A DNA stretch of 64,000 bases, taken from assembly GCF_040183065.1 (NCBI RefSeq), contig NC_091118.1, positions 205,498,186-205,562,185 on the forward strand, in the 5' to 3' direction. Made by a program: the position numbers and the translations under genes. Below are positions 24,396 to 35,512 of this stretch, in pieces. The stretch comes from Periplaneta americana. Lineage: Eukaryota > Arthropoda > Insecta > Blattodea > Blattidae. Every line of letters begins with the position of its first letter. The first letter of the stretch is position 1. The notes under the pieces are model-generated. The model ran no database searches. It was given only the letters and a program-made list of their open reading frames with translations, and was not told where the DNA came from.

Positions 24396-25886
24396 TCAAC
24401 AGCACGGTGCTGTATTTACCCTAGTAGTAATGAATATTGAGTTGCCTGTCTGCTGAACTGTTACCAGGGACGATTTCAGGTGGAATTTCATAGATAGTTC
24501 GAGTTTGAAGTCGTACTTCCTTCCTTCACTATCGATCATAAGAGGCCAACCAAACTCATCTCGCTTAATCTTCCATTTTCCGTCCCTCAAGCCAAATTTA
24601 TTCTTCTCGAAACAAAACGAATCACTTTCCAAGTATTCCGGTACTTGACAGCTTTCTGATGTCCCAGAACACCCCACAGTATCAAACTTCCCATGATCGG
24701 AACCAGAACAGCTAGCAGAGACAGTAGAAGCGCCATCCTCCATGGGGAAAGAGTCTTGTGCTAAGAATTCGTAGTTTAGAGGCAGATGTTCCGTAGTTAT
24801 CTGCAGCTGTATATCACAAGACATTCCGCAGCAACTTTCTTGTGAGGAATTGTCAAAAACTCTAGTGAACTCGTCCCGACAAACGTGGCTACAATTCGGC
24901 CCATTCTGGCGCGTATGGTGGATATCCTTGTTCCCCGAATCATCACTCTTAGCTTCAGAATCTGGAAACAAATTCGCCGTTATGAGCTGGTGATTCTGTT
25001 CATGGCAAAGCACGGTGGGGATTATCTCCTCCTGTAAACCATGTTGTACAACGTCTTCGAGTGTCTCTAATTCTTTGATCGAGTGAAACATGTTGATCCA
25101 ACGTACTTTATTTCTCAAGTACTTAAGTATTTTACGGAGCTTCATATCTGACGGCATGTCATCAGGTAATACTGGGGGAGCATCGAAGGTACTTATAACA
25201 GGGAGTTCGTATACTGCGTTCAGACAGAAAGGCCCTTTACCAGAATTGTGCGTGGCACCTATTCTGTAGTTTGAATTGAAGCAGCAATCAAGAATATCCA
25301 TCAGTTTTATGCCGTAAGGAGTGGCTTCCATTCCGTAAAATCTCACTAGACATGGCTCTACACTATTCTCAAATGTGTTGTAAAAACGTTCTGCTTTCTG
25401 ACATAGAATTATAGTTATGTCTCTGTCCTGATTTTTGTTGATAACTCCCTTCTTGACAAGATCCAGAATGTGTTTGAATTCATCCAACAGATCGCCTCGT
25501 GGGAAGCAAAAACTGCTATCAACTCGGACATACCTCCAACATAAGGCCCTCAACATGCGTGTCTCCGAGAGAAGAATCTTGAGAAGAGTGTGGAGTAGGG
25601 CGATGTGGAGGTATTCTCTGGCAGATAGGGCCGTAAATTTATTGTATCTTGATTTCATGTTGTCTTCCAAATTGATAATTTCGCGCTCGATCTCTGGAAT
25701 AAGATTCATAAACGCCTTTCTCAGAATCGAACACGCTACCCGGCGGAACAGGCTGCATACCATCCCCAATTTGTTGATCTCGTGGTATTTGAAGTGATGA
25801 AAGATCTGCTCCACTACTATTTCTGGTAGATTTTGTATCGGAGAGCTCCTTTGCTGATCTGATGTTGTTTGTTCGGTGTCAGACAT
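24396..25886 (-). CDS. FBXO28-like F-box protein, copy C
   Basis: This intact 496-residue intronless ORF starts MSDTEQ. It is the closest relative of copy A (same strand, matching flanks), and has the five-G run that keeps the frame open near 25,173. F-box at about residues 17-63, then the FBXO28-like helical block, a variable acidic Ser-rich middle, and the conserved C-terminal block ending with a slightly extended tail (NTAPCC). The 5' flank matches copy A for more than 1 kb, and its first ~200 bp match copies B and D in inverted orientation. The likely role is substrate adaptor of an SCF ubiquitin ligase, inferred from the family; the substrate is unknown. Confidence 0.85.
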   Translation of the reverse strand: MSDTEQTTSDQQRSSPIQNLPEIVVEQIFHHFKYHEINKLGMVCSLFRRVACSILRKAFMNLIPEIEREIINLEDNMKSRYNKFTALSAREYLHIALLHTLLKILLSETRMLRALCWRYVRVDSSFCFPRGDLLDEFKHILDLVKKGVINKNQDRDITIILCQKAERFYNTFENSVEPCLVRFYGMEATPYGIKLMDILDCCFNSNYRIGATHNSGKGPFCLNAVYELPVISTFDAPPVLPDDMPSDMKLRKILKYLRNKVRWINMFHSIKELETLEDVVQHGLQEEIIPTVLCHEQNHQLITANLFPDSEAKSDDSGNKDIHHTRQNGPNCSHVCRDEFTRVFDNSSQESCCGMSCDIQLQITTEHLPLNYEFLAQDSFPMEDGASTVSASCSGSDHGKFDTVGCSGTSESCQVPEYLESDSFCFEKNKFGLRDGKWKIKRDEFGWPLMIDSEGRKYDFKLELSMKFHLKSSLVTVQQTGNSIFITTRVNTAPCC

Positions 25887-27087
25887 GATACAGCTTCTTT
25901 GACAGCAGTTTCAACTGATTTAAATATCCATTACAATACTCCTAGACCCGCTCGTGTAGTCAAAAGGTTTACATCACGTAAATACCATACCTATTTTCTT
26001 TGTTTCTTTGTGTTCGTACCGAAATGTACCCGTAGCTACAAATAATTTTAAGAGACCCGATACCATGACAACAAAGTAAACAACGTGGAAGAAATGGCGT
26101 ATTATTGCGATCTATATTGTGGTGTAACCATGTAAATGTGTACTGTTTTCAAATCTAAATGTCTCAAACTAATAATTTTACATTTATACATGATTACTAT
26201 GTAATTGTGAAGAACAATTTTAATACATAATGCATTCCAACAGCGAGTAGAGATTTTTAGTTCAGATTTGATTACGGACACGGATAACGGAAAATTTATA
26301 GACATGGTCGACTTTCTCATGATATTTAAACATGCCGACAATTCCCAATATCTTCGCAGGAAACGACCCGAATTTCTGTAACTATAGTCCCGTCGCTCTA
26401 ATTTCAGGCAGCCAATCGCGATGCAGGTCGGCTACATTTAAACGTGTGCGTCTTGTGATTCGCTGATGAAGACGTTATTCATTTCTTAAGGCTCGATAAA
26501 TACTTAATATAATCGCGCCGCCATTTTGGCTCTTTCGTTGGCGTTCGCAGAAAGCACACGAAGATATTATTTGCCGCTCAATTATTTGCTGAATTACAGT
26601 GCGTTTGATTTATTATCATAGGAGCTACGACATGATAATATTTATCGGTGTGGCAAATAGATTCCTCGTATGGTAGCTCGGCAACGAAAGAATAAAAATG
26701 GCGAACGATATTACCTACCTAGACTTTATATAGCCTTCACTTCCTAAGACGTAAGTAAAGAGGAGTCACGCCGGGAATAACAGCGTCGCGACTATAGTAG
26801 TGATGTTTTGATGGAAAAAGAGTTACGTGTTCTCTAATAATTTGATTTTAATTACACTTGCTTCACTTCTGTTATATAACTTCATCGAATAAATGCTCCA
26901 TTACAATCTAAGGTTCTACAGTAAGCACCTTAGGATGTCAAAGTTTGTATACAGGGTGTGTGACGAGTTTCGTACAAAACTTCAGGACGTGATGGCAAAG
27001 ATCATAGGCATGAAAAAGTTTATCTTAACATGGGTCCTGTTCGCACTGGTTACAACCCTACGCCCGTTCTTTTTCCCCAAAAAATAT
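25887..27087. repeat. Spacer of duplicated block 2
   Basis: It matches block 1 positions 1218-2292 and 3993-4134, and is missing the hAT-like insert of block 1 at about 26,935. No independent gene was seen. Confidence 0.75.
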
Positions 27088-27857
27088 ATCTCAATGAAAC
27101 GTACAGCAGAGTCCGTATAGCCCCGTTTCTACCCAATGCATTTCTAATTCATTGCGGGCTAAAGCAGAAGATGCACTATCACTTTTACTTTTTAACTTTG
27201 CTCTAGAATATGCCATTAAGAAAGTCCAGGATAACAGAGAGGATTTGGAATTCAAAGGGTTACATCAGCTGCTTGTCTATGCGGATGACGTGAAAATATT
27301 AGGAGAAAATCCACAAACAATTAGGGAAAACACGAGAATTTTACTGGAAGCAAGTAAAGAGATAGGTTTGGAAGTAAATCCCGAAAGGACAAAGTATATG
27401 ATTATGTTTCGTGACCAGAACATAGTACGAAATGGAAATATAAAGATTGGAAATTTATCCTTTGAAAAGATGGAAAGGTTCAAATATCTTGGAGCAACAG
27501 TAACAAATATAAATAACACTTGGGAGGAAATTAAACGCAGACTAAATATGCGAAATGCCTGATATTATTCGGTTGTGAAGCTTTTGTCATCCAGTCTGCT
27601 CTCAAAAAAACTTGGAAGTTAGAATTTATAGAACAGTTATATTATCGGTTGTTCTGTATGATTGTGAAACTTGGACTGTTACTTTGAGAGAGGAACAGAG
27701 ATTAAGGTTGTTTGAGAATAAGGTACTTAGGAAAATATTTGGGGCTAAGAGGGATGAAGTTAGGGGAGAATGGATAAAGTTGCACAACGCAGAACTGCAC
27801 GCATTATATTCTTCACCTGGCATAATTGGGTTCTTAAAAGCTATTTGTGAGTAAGTA
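27088..27857 (+). mobile_element. RTE-like LINE fragment, block 2 copy
   Basis: It is the paralogue of 4135-5491, with an intact YADD motif but several stops and a frame break near QKMHYH. It lacks the SINE but has lost about 245 bp near the 3' end: the HALYSSPGIIG stretch runs directly into the GTAAGTAAGTAA tail. Confidence 0.85.
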
Positions 27858-28212
27858 AGTAAATTAAGACTATTAAGAAACCCGCATCTGAAAATCGGCC
27901 TCCCTCATTGGAGAGGTCCCCGTCCACGTATGTGGGTGGCCCTGTGGTCAGATGTGAAGGCCAGAAACAAGAGGGCTTATTTTCTGCGTTTTGATAATAG
28001 AGAATACCCTCTAAACAGCCTCGTTCTTCGACTGTTAAATGCGGAAGTTTGAAAGCTTTTATACATTTGTGTCTATAGGAAATATTCAAAGGTACAATTT
28101 TAATAAATTTTGGACATGCTTTTACCAAGCATCAGGGAAGTTGTAGATAAAATTAATTGAAATAGTTTGTATATTTTGAGAGTATGAATGAAACAAATTT
28201 AGTAAATTAAAC
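27858..28212. repeat. Unclassified sequence, copy of 5492-5845
   Basis: Conserved between blocks. The minus-strand open frame here is not conserved as a frame in block 1, so no gene is called. Confidence 0.5.
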
Positions 28213-28213
28213 A

Positions 28214-28725
28214 TTCATTCATTCATTCATTCATTCATTCATTCATTCATTCATTCATTCATTCATTCATTCATTCATTCATTCATTCATTCATTCAGTG
28301 TTCTGCCCAAGAGCAGGTCTCTCACTGCAAACCCAGCATTCTCCAATCTTTCCTATTTTCTGCCTTCCTCTTTGTCTCCTCATATGATCCATATATCTTA
28401 ATGTCGTTTATCATTGATATCTTTTTCTGCTCTGAACTCTTCTCCCGTTCACCATTCGTTCCAGTACATCCTTCAGCAGGCAGTTTCTTCTCAGCCAGTG
28501 ACCCAACCAATTCCTTTTCCTGTTCCTGATCAGTTTCAGCATCATTCTTTCTTCACCCATCCTTTCCAACACAACTTCGTTTGTTCTTCTGTCTGTCCAC
28601 TTCACACGCTCCATTCTGCTTCATATCCACATTTCTAATGCCTCTTCATTTCGTCTTAATGTCCATGTTTCTGATCCATACAATTCCACACTCCACAAAA
28701 AGCACTTCACTAATCCTTGCCTAAG
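28214..28725 (-). mobile_element. LINE C-terminal RT fragment with (GAAT)n tail, block 2 copy
   Basis: It has the same structure as 5846-6350: a CATT microsatellite tail at 28,214-28,296, then minus-strand RT C-terminus (RKRNWLGHWLRRNCLLKDVL) with the follow-on frame KAENRKDWRMLGLQ. Confidence 0.8.
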
Positions 28726-29663
28726 TTATTTTTCCAGAAGTCCGCAAACGCGTGTTTGCAGCGCCACTAACGAGACTCTAGTGGAGTTGGTAAGTGGCCT
28801 CGTCTAAAGAGAACTTTAGTTTTAAAAACATTTATATGGTTAAACCAGCGAATAGGGATTACAAAGAATGGACACTGAGCGAATTTTCCTGTGTTTTGTT
28901 TCTCTGTGCGCCTGCGTTTAGTTCCACTTTCAAGCGGTAGAGGTTAGTGTAATCGAGTAAACGCTAAGATAATAATTGAGTATAGAGTTGAGACACAGGA
29001 TCCAAACATCGCCTACCTTATTGCATAATCCAGTAACGCTTTGCTTCATATAAATTCAAGTTAAGCGCTTTTCCTTATTTCTCAGTGACAAACTGGTTGT
29101 AATAATATTTTTTTATATTTTATGTATTAAACGAATTTGATACATAATTTTACAATGTATTATAAAATAATATAATACATTATAAAATAATATAACACAC
29201 TATAAAATTATGTATCAAATTCGATTTATATTTGTATAGAATATAATATAGGTATATGGTTTTACTTCTCATAGGAGTTTTGTTTTGCCATTTTCAGCGC
29301 TATCAAATCATTACATATTTTAATTGTTGTTGTGGTCAATGTCTCAACTCTCATTATAAAGGAACTCTAGAGTCTACACATTACAGTTAATGACTGTTTT
29401 ATTATGTCATCGGTCCAATTTATTTTATTTGAGTACATATTTAGTTTTTACTTAAGTAAATTTAATTTTTACTTATTTAAATGTTTCTCTCTTCTTAACT
29501 TTTAAAATAAACTGTCTAGCTTTTATTAATCAGTTAATCTTTTAGTACTTTGATTTTTATTGGATTTGTAAATTTAATATTAATTGTAATTGTATTCTTA
29601 ATATTGTAGTTGTAATCCCCTGGTAGAGAGGAAGAGAAGGCCTGATGGCGTTATCTTTACCAG

Positions 29664-29666
<3 letters not shown>
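28726..29666. repeat. AT-rich spacer of block 2
   Basis: Matches 6351-7188 plus 7864-7970 with the LINE at 7204 absent. No gene was seen. Confidence 0.65.
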
Positions 29667-29748
<82 letters not shown>

Positions 29749-29750
29749 AT
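29667..29750. repeat. (AAAT)n microsatellite, expanded LINE tail
   Basis: About 20 AAAT units stand here where block 1 has only about three (7972-7984). It is the tail of the LINE 3' end just upstream. Confidence 0.95.
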
Positions 29751-30186
29751 ACATAATGTACCTAGATATAGTAATTGTATGTGTTATATTTCCACTGTGT
29801 GACTGCTAGCTGGTGTGATGTCAATGTCAACTCCTGATAGAAAGCTGAATCTCACGCTCAAACTGGTTTGAAGGACATTGAAATCAGTCCTGCTACATCA
29901 AAGGTACCGACGTGAAGTGACCATACTGTATACTTATCTATACGGTGGTTACACAACAATAATAGAACGCAAAAATTCATTCTTCTCGTTGTTTACTTTG
30001 TTGTTATGGTATCGGGTCTTTTAAAATTATTTGTAGCTACGGGTACATTCTGGCAAGAAGACAAAGAAACAAAGAAATAGAGATGACATTTGAATGAGGT
30101 AAACATGTTTGACTACAGGAGCGGATCTAGGAGTATTGTGTTGGATATTTCAATCAGTTGAAACCGCTGTCAAAGGAGCTGTGTCC

Positions 30187-31671
30187 ATGTCTGACGCTGG
30201 CCAAACTACATCAGATCAGCAATGGAGCTCTCCGATACAAAACCTTCCAGAAATAGTGGTGGAGCAGATTTTTCGCCACTTCAAATACCACGAGATCAAC
30301 AAACTGGGGACGGTATGCAGCCTGTTCCGCCGGGTAGCGTGTTCGATTCTGAGGACGGCGTTTAGGAATCTCATCCCACAGATCGAGCGCGAAATAGTCG
30401 ATTTGGAAGACATTAAGAAATCAGGAAACAATAAATTTACGGATCTGTTCGCCAGAGAATACCTCCACATCGCCCTACTCCAAACTCTTCTCAAGATTCT
30501 TCTCTCGGAGGCGCGCATGTTGAGGGCCTTATGTTCGAGGTACGTCCGAGTTGATAGCAGTTTCTGCTTCCCACGAGGCGATCTGTTGGATGAATTCAAG
30601 CGCATTCTGAATCTTGTCAGGAAGAGAGATATGAACTGGAATCTGGAACCAGAGATAACGGCAGAACTATGTCAGAAAATAGAACGTTTTAATGACATGT
30701 TTGACAGTAATATAGAGCCATGTTTAGTTACATTTTACGGTATGGAAGCCATTCCTTACGGCATAAAACTGATGGATATTCTTGATTGCTGCTTTCATTC
30801 AAACTACAGAATAGGTGCCACGCACAATTCTGGTAAGGAACCTTTCTGTCTGAATGCAATATACGAATTCCCTGGTATAAGCACCTTGGATGCTCCTCCT
30901 GTACTACCCGATGACATGCCGTATGACATGAAGCTCCGAAAAATTCTTAAGTACTTTAGAAATAACGTGCGTCGGTTCAACTTGTATCAGCAGCTCATAG
31001 AATTATGGGCATTCCAGGACGTCGTAGAATATGGTTTAGAGGATGAGATAATCAGTATCCTGCTTGACCGTGAAGAGAAGCACCAGCTTATGATGGCGGA
31101 TTTATTTCCAGATATTGAAGCTAAGACTGCTGATTCGGTGAATATGGATATCCACCATACGCGCCAGAATGGGCCGAATTGTAGTCACGTTTGTCAGGAC
31201 GAGTTCACTAGAGTTTTTGACAACTGCTCCCTAGGAAGTGACTCCGAAATGTCTTGTGATATACAGCTGCAGATAACTACGGAACATCTGCCTCTAAACT
31301 ACGAATTCTTAGCACAAGACTCTTTCCCCACGGAGGAAGGCGCTTGTATTGCCTCTGCTAGCTGTTCTGGTTCAGATAATGGGAAGTTTGATGCTGTGGG
31401 GTGTTCTGGGACATCAGAAAGCAGTGAAATACCGGAAAACTTGGAAAGTGATTCGTTTTGTTTCGAGAAGAATAAATTTGGCTCCAGGATCGGAGAATGG
31501 AAGATTAAACGTGACAAGTTTGGTTGGCCGCTGATGATCGATAGTGAAGGGAGGAAGTACGACTTCAAACTCGAAATATCGATTGAATACCATCTAGATT
31601 CGTCCCTGATAACAGTTCAGCAGACAGGCAGCTCAATATTCATTACTACGAGCTGCAGTACAGCACCTTAA
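30187..31671 (+). CDS. FBXO28-like F-box protein, copy D
   Basis: This intact 494-residue intronless ORF starts MSDAGQ. The frame opens at 30,109, but the start shared with the other copies is 30,187. It is the partner of copy B: same orientation, same downstream flank, same TIR element 180 bp beyond the stop. F-box at about residues 17-63, FBXO28-like helical region, acidic Ser-rich middle, conserved C-terminus ending SCSTAP. It differs from copy B at many scattered residues, mostly in the variable middle, with no frame breaks, which suggests it is or was recently translated. Function inferred as an SCF substrate adaptor. Confidence 0.85.
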   Translation: MSDAGQTTSDQQWSSPIQNLPEIVVEQIFRHFKYHEINKLGTVCSLFRRVACSILRTAFRNLIPQIEREIVDLEDIKKSGNNKFTDLFAREYLHIALLQTLLKILLSEARMLRALCSRYVRVDSSFCFPRGDLLDEFKRILNLVRKRDMNWNLEPEITAELCQKIERFNDMFDSNIEPCLVTFYGMEAIPYGIKLMDILDCCFHSNYRIGATHNSGKEPFCLNAIYEFPGISTLDAPPVLPDDMPYDMKLRKILKYFRNNVRRFNLYQQLIELWAFQDVVEYGLEDEIISILLDREEKHQLMMADLFPDIEAKTADSVNMDIHHTRQNGPNCSHVCQDEFTRVFDNCSLGSDSEMSCDIQLQITTEHLPLNYEFLAQDSFPTEEGACIASASCSGSDNGKFDAVGCSGTSESSEIPENLESDSFCFEKNKFGSRIGEWKIKRDKFGWPLMIDSEGRKYDFKLEISIEYHLDSSLITVQQTGSSIFITTSCSTAP

Positions 31672-31849
31672 TATTGACCTGATGGCACATAGAAATTCAT
31701 GTCTTCACTTATATGAGAGATAATACAACATTCACAGTTATACTCGAGCTTTATTTCTTACCAGTACTGGCAATGTAAGACATTAATGTAACGATGTATG
31801 ATAGTCTCTATTTTAGTTATGAAGCAGACGTCTACACGAAACAATACTG

Positions 31850-32219
31850 ATGGCCGGTTTTTCCAAGTATTGTTAGAAGATTTAACAAATGTTAAACTCT
31901 AAACAGTTTGTTAAATATAGTTTTTCATGTCTTCAACACTAGTTTGGCATAACAGATTGTTTCGTGTTTGACAACTTTAATGGCCGGTTTTTACAAGTAT
32001 TGTTAGAAAATTTAACGACTGTTAAACTCTAAACAGTTTACGATGAAAGAGTAATGGAACGGAGATAGTGGATAGTGGATAAAGCATCAGCACGTACAGC
32101 TGAAAACCCGGGTTCAAATACCGGCACCGGAGAGAATTTTTCTCCGTTCCATTACTCTTTCATCGTATGATGACGCAGAATATCTGCATGGTAATATCAT
32201 ATGTACTTCGGTACATTAA

Positions 32220-32257
<38 letters not shown>

Positions 32258-32912
32258 AGTTTGTTAATTAATAAAATTGTATGTTTTCAACACCAGTTTG
32301 GTTTAACAAATTGTTAACAGTTAGGTTAATTTTAAATGTAGGATTTCGGGCAGTTAGTTAAATATGGCCGATGTCTCCACAGCTGTTCGAACAGAAGTTG
32401 CGAAATTAATATTTTGTTCTCTCTGTAGGGAATGTTTAGCATATGACTGGTAATATAACATTTAAAAAATACTTTGGACTGTTTAAATACATCAGCGTTA
32501 TTTTATTTCTTTCGTATTTCGTATCCATAATAGCAATGAGGAAACATAACCTTACTTTGTAATTATTATTCATCACGTCACCTACAACTTTCATTTGTCA
32601 ACTGTTTGTTTATGGAGCATGGCCTACTATAACAGGTTGTCATTTTATGCAAGTTTCATGACTCACTCTATAATATAGAATTTAAAGATTAATTTTAGTC
32701 AATCAAAAATTGTCTTACATGTGTAGCATCATTACCAACTGCTGTTGAGTAGTTAAAATAGTGCTAACAGACGTTATAGTTAAGTGTTGGTTATCTTAAA
32801 CAAAATTATGTTGAACAAATGGAAAATACATTAACAAAGCGTTAAAAATGAACAGACTGTTTATTTAATATTTGTTAAGCAAAATTAAACATTACTTGGA
32901 CAAACTGGCCAT
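31850..32912. mobile_element. GTTAAA-rich TIR element downstream of copy D, with nested SINE
   Basis: It has the same termini and insertion position as 10,428-11,262 downstream of copy B. A tRNA-like SINE at 32,040-32,252 makes it longer. A second element of the family starts at 32,914 and is cut by the satellite at 33,090. Confidence 0.8.
32040..32252 (+). mobile_element. tRNA-like SINE with a 26-bp perfect inverted repeat
   Basis: TAAACAGTTT flanks it at 32,030-32,039 and 32,253-32,262; copy B's flank has no insert. A B-box-like GGGTTCAAATACCGGC lies near 32,110. Perfect complementary arms at 32,040-32,065 and 32,141-32,166 enclose the tRNA-like part, and a (TA)n run forms the tail. Confidence 0.85.
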
Positions 32913-33089
32913 AAGTGTAGGACTTTAGGCAGTTAACTCATTTGACAGATAGTTAAATATGGTAGATGATACCACAGCTGTTCAAACAGAAGTTGTGAAA
33001 ATAATACTTCTGTCTCTATTTAAAGAATGTTTCGTGAATGACTAACATTTAAAAGACACTTTGAAAAGCTAATGTAGGGAAGGTACAGA

Positions 33090-34316
33090 TACCCAAAAAA
33101 TGTTATGCAATGCATTCCACACATATCAAAGAGTATTGTATACAATTGTTTTTTTTTTTTAATTTAATTTACCGGAAACAATAAAAGGCGACGTGTGATT
33201 TAAAAATCCATAGCGCAGGAAGTTTAAAAATGACGTCTCAACATCCGCTAAGGACACAAATAACCACTAAATGTTATGCAATGCATTCCACACATATCAC
33301 AGAGTATTGTATAGAATTGTTTTTTTTGATTTAATTTACCGGAAACAATAAAAGGGGACGTGTAATTTAAAAATCCATAGCGCAGGAAGTTTAAAAATGG
33401 CGTCTCAACATCCGCTAAGGGCACAAATACCCACAAAATGTTATGCAATGCATTCCAGACATATCACAGAGTATTGTATAGAATTTTTTTTTAAATTTAA
33501 TTTACCGGAAACAATAAAAGGGGACGTGTGATTTAAAAATCCATAGCGCAGGAAGTTTAAAAATGGCGTCTCAACATCCGCTAAGGGCACAAATACCCAC
33601 AAAATGTTATGCAATGCATTCCACACATATCACAGAGTATTGTATAGAATTTTTTTTTAAATTTAATTTACCGGAAACAATAAAAGGGGACGTGTGATTT
33701 AAAAATCCATAGCGCAGGAAGTTTAAAAATGGCGTCTCAACATCCGCTAAGGGCACAAATACCCACAAAATGTTATGCAATGCATTCCACACATATCACA
33801 GAGTATTGTATAGAATTGTTTTTTTTAATTTAATTTACCGGAAACAATAAAAGGGGACGTGTGATTTAAAAATTCATAGCGCAGGAAGTTTAAAAATGGC
33901 GTCTCAACATCCGCTAAGGGCACAAATACCCACAAAATGTTATGCAATGCATTCCACACATATCACAGAGTATTGTATAGAATTTTTTTTTTTTAAATTT
34001 AATTTACCGGAAACAATAAAAGGGGACGTGTGATTTAAAAATCCATAGCGCAGGAAGTTAAAAAATGGCGTCTCAACATCCGCTAAGGACACAAATACCC
34101 ACAAAATGTTATGCAATGCATTCCACACATATCACAGAGTATTGTATAGAATTTTTTTTTTAAATTTAGTTTACCGGAAACAATAAAAGGGGACGTGTGA
34201 TTTAAAAATCCATAGCGCAGGAAGTTTAAAAATGGCGTCTCAACATCCGCTAAGGACACAAATAATCACAAAATGTTATGCAATGCATTCCACACATATC
34301 ACAGAGTATTCTAAAA
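33090..34316. repeat. ~166-bp tandem satellite, about 7 copies
   Basis: TGTTATGCAATGCATTCCA recurs near 33,101, 33,274, 33,440, 33,606, 33,771, 33,937, 34,106 and 34,275. Units differ mainly in the length of a T run. The repeat also contains ACCGGAAACAATAAAAGG and a CATAGCGCAGGAAG word. Open frames across it are artefacts of the repeat. Confidence 0.95.
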
Positions 34317-35214
34317 AAAAACATTTTTTTTAATTTACTCATTTTTCACCAAAAAATATCGTCCTCTCTCCTTAATATTATATTCTGTTGTACAGTATAC
34401 TTCGACGCTCTACGATTATGTATTGTTTTCAAATTACGTAAGCATAAACAGGAAAGTTTGGAGTTTTAAGTTAACGTCTAACGGTAATGTTTTTATGCAA
34501 ATCATTGTGAATTATCCTATTTGATAACCCGAGCGCAAACTTGTGTGTTTATGTTACGTTTATATTTAATTTTCATTGTCAGTAGGTCTACACTGTACGG
34601 TAGGTGAATATAAATATTCTCGATTAATATAACACCATTAACAAATTACACACATAGATGTAATGCTCCGCCATTTTGAAAACCGTTACATACAACTATT
34701 AAATTTCAAGTGGATAGTGTAACCACTCTAAATTGTGTGAATTTTTGTGACAAAACCAATGGCAGAATCTGTTTTAAGATACCTTAATTCTCGTAGGAAA
34801 TATCATAAACACCACACATTAAAATGTCCATAAAATAATGCCAACTGGAAAAGAAGTGATGTGAAAACAATGTTAATAACATAAACCTTTTTTTTTTTTT
34901 TTTTTTCAAAATGTGCTCAACATGCTGTCCATTTTCGGCAATGCACAGCCGTAGACGCTTTCCCCTCCCAGAATACGGTGAAGCATCACAGGAGTAACAT
35001 TAGCACAAGTTTCAATGGTGTGGTAACAATTTTATGAAAACTTTAATGTGCGGTATTTTCTGTAGAAATTGAGATATTTTAAAACCTATTTCGCCGTTTG
35101 TTTTGTTACCAAATTTTACACAATCTAGAATGATCACATGACCCATTTTCCATTTGAAATTTCAAAGTAGTATCCAATATAATTTTTTATAAAAAAAAAG
35201 CCGTCCTAATTAAG
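34317..35214. other. Spacer with transposon debris
   Basis: A one-ended relative of the 23,919 MITE lies at about 34,435-34,590. Near 34,900-35,010 the minus strand gives a short stretch (KRLRLCIAENGQHVEHIL) resembling the C-terminus of an insect DNA transposase, next to a poly-T run. No intact gene was seen. Confidence 0.4.
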
Positions 35215-35512
35215 GGTTCGAATAGATCGGCCTACTAATCAATTGAAGGGCTTGGGGCAACAAAGTGGCAAGCCACACTCAAATTTTACAGGGAAACAAC
35301 CCTTAAGTCTTAAATACTTAAGAGTTGTTTTCCTGTAAAATTTGAGTGTGACTTGTCACTATGTTGCCCCAAGCTTTTCAATTCATAAAGAATAATCATT
35401 AAAACCAATTGTGTGACAATTTGAAAGGAAAAAGAAAACATTAAGATAAATGATACGAAAACATAGGAAATCATTTACAATAAATGTCTGTTGGGTACAA
35501 ATGATTATTATT
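35215..35512 (-). mobile_element. 3' UTR of a second R2-like LINE, separated from its body
   Basis: It matches, reverse complemented, the 3' end of the element at 15,742-17,945 (TAATCATTTGTACCCAAC to TTCGATAGATCGGCC). Its coding part lies at 37,690-38,164, beyond a 2.2-kb insertion. A foldback MITE interrupts it at 35,245-35,377. Confidence 0.8.
35245..35377. mobile_element. 133-bp foldback MITE
   Basis: The two halves are near-perfect complements: GCTTGGGGCAACAAAGTGG on the left and GCTTGGGGCAACATAGTGAC on the right (reverse complement). TCAATT flanks both sides and is single in the intact R2-like copy. No coding capacity. Confidence 0.88.

Noticed and set aside
27841-28128. 95-residue minus-strand ORF
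   Set aside because: The equivalent segment in block 1 does not keep the frame, and no family is recognised.
33248-34128. Series of similar 61-66 residue minus-strand ORFs
   Set aside because: They arise from the same frame in each satellite unit; T-run length changes break the frame between units, and no protein family fits.
33090-34316. CRISPR-like regular array
   Set aside because: The whole 166-bp unit is conserved with no distinct repeat and spacer portions, and the DNA is eukaryotic.
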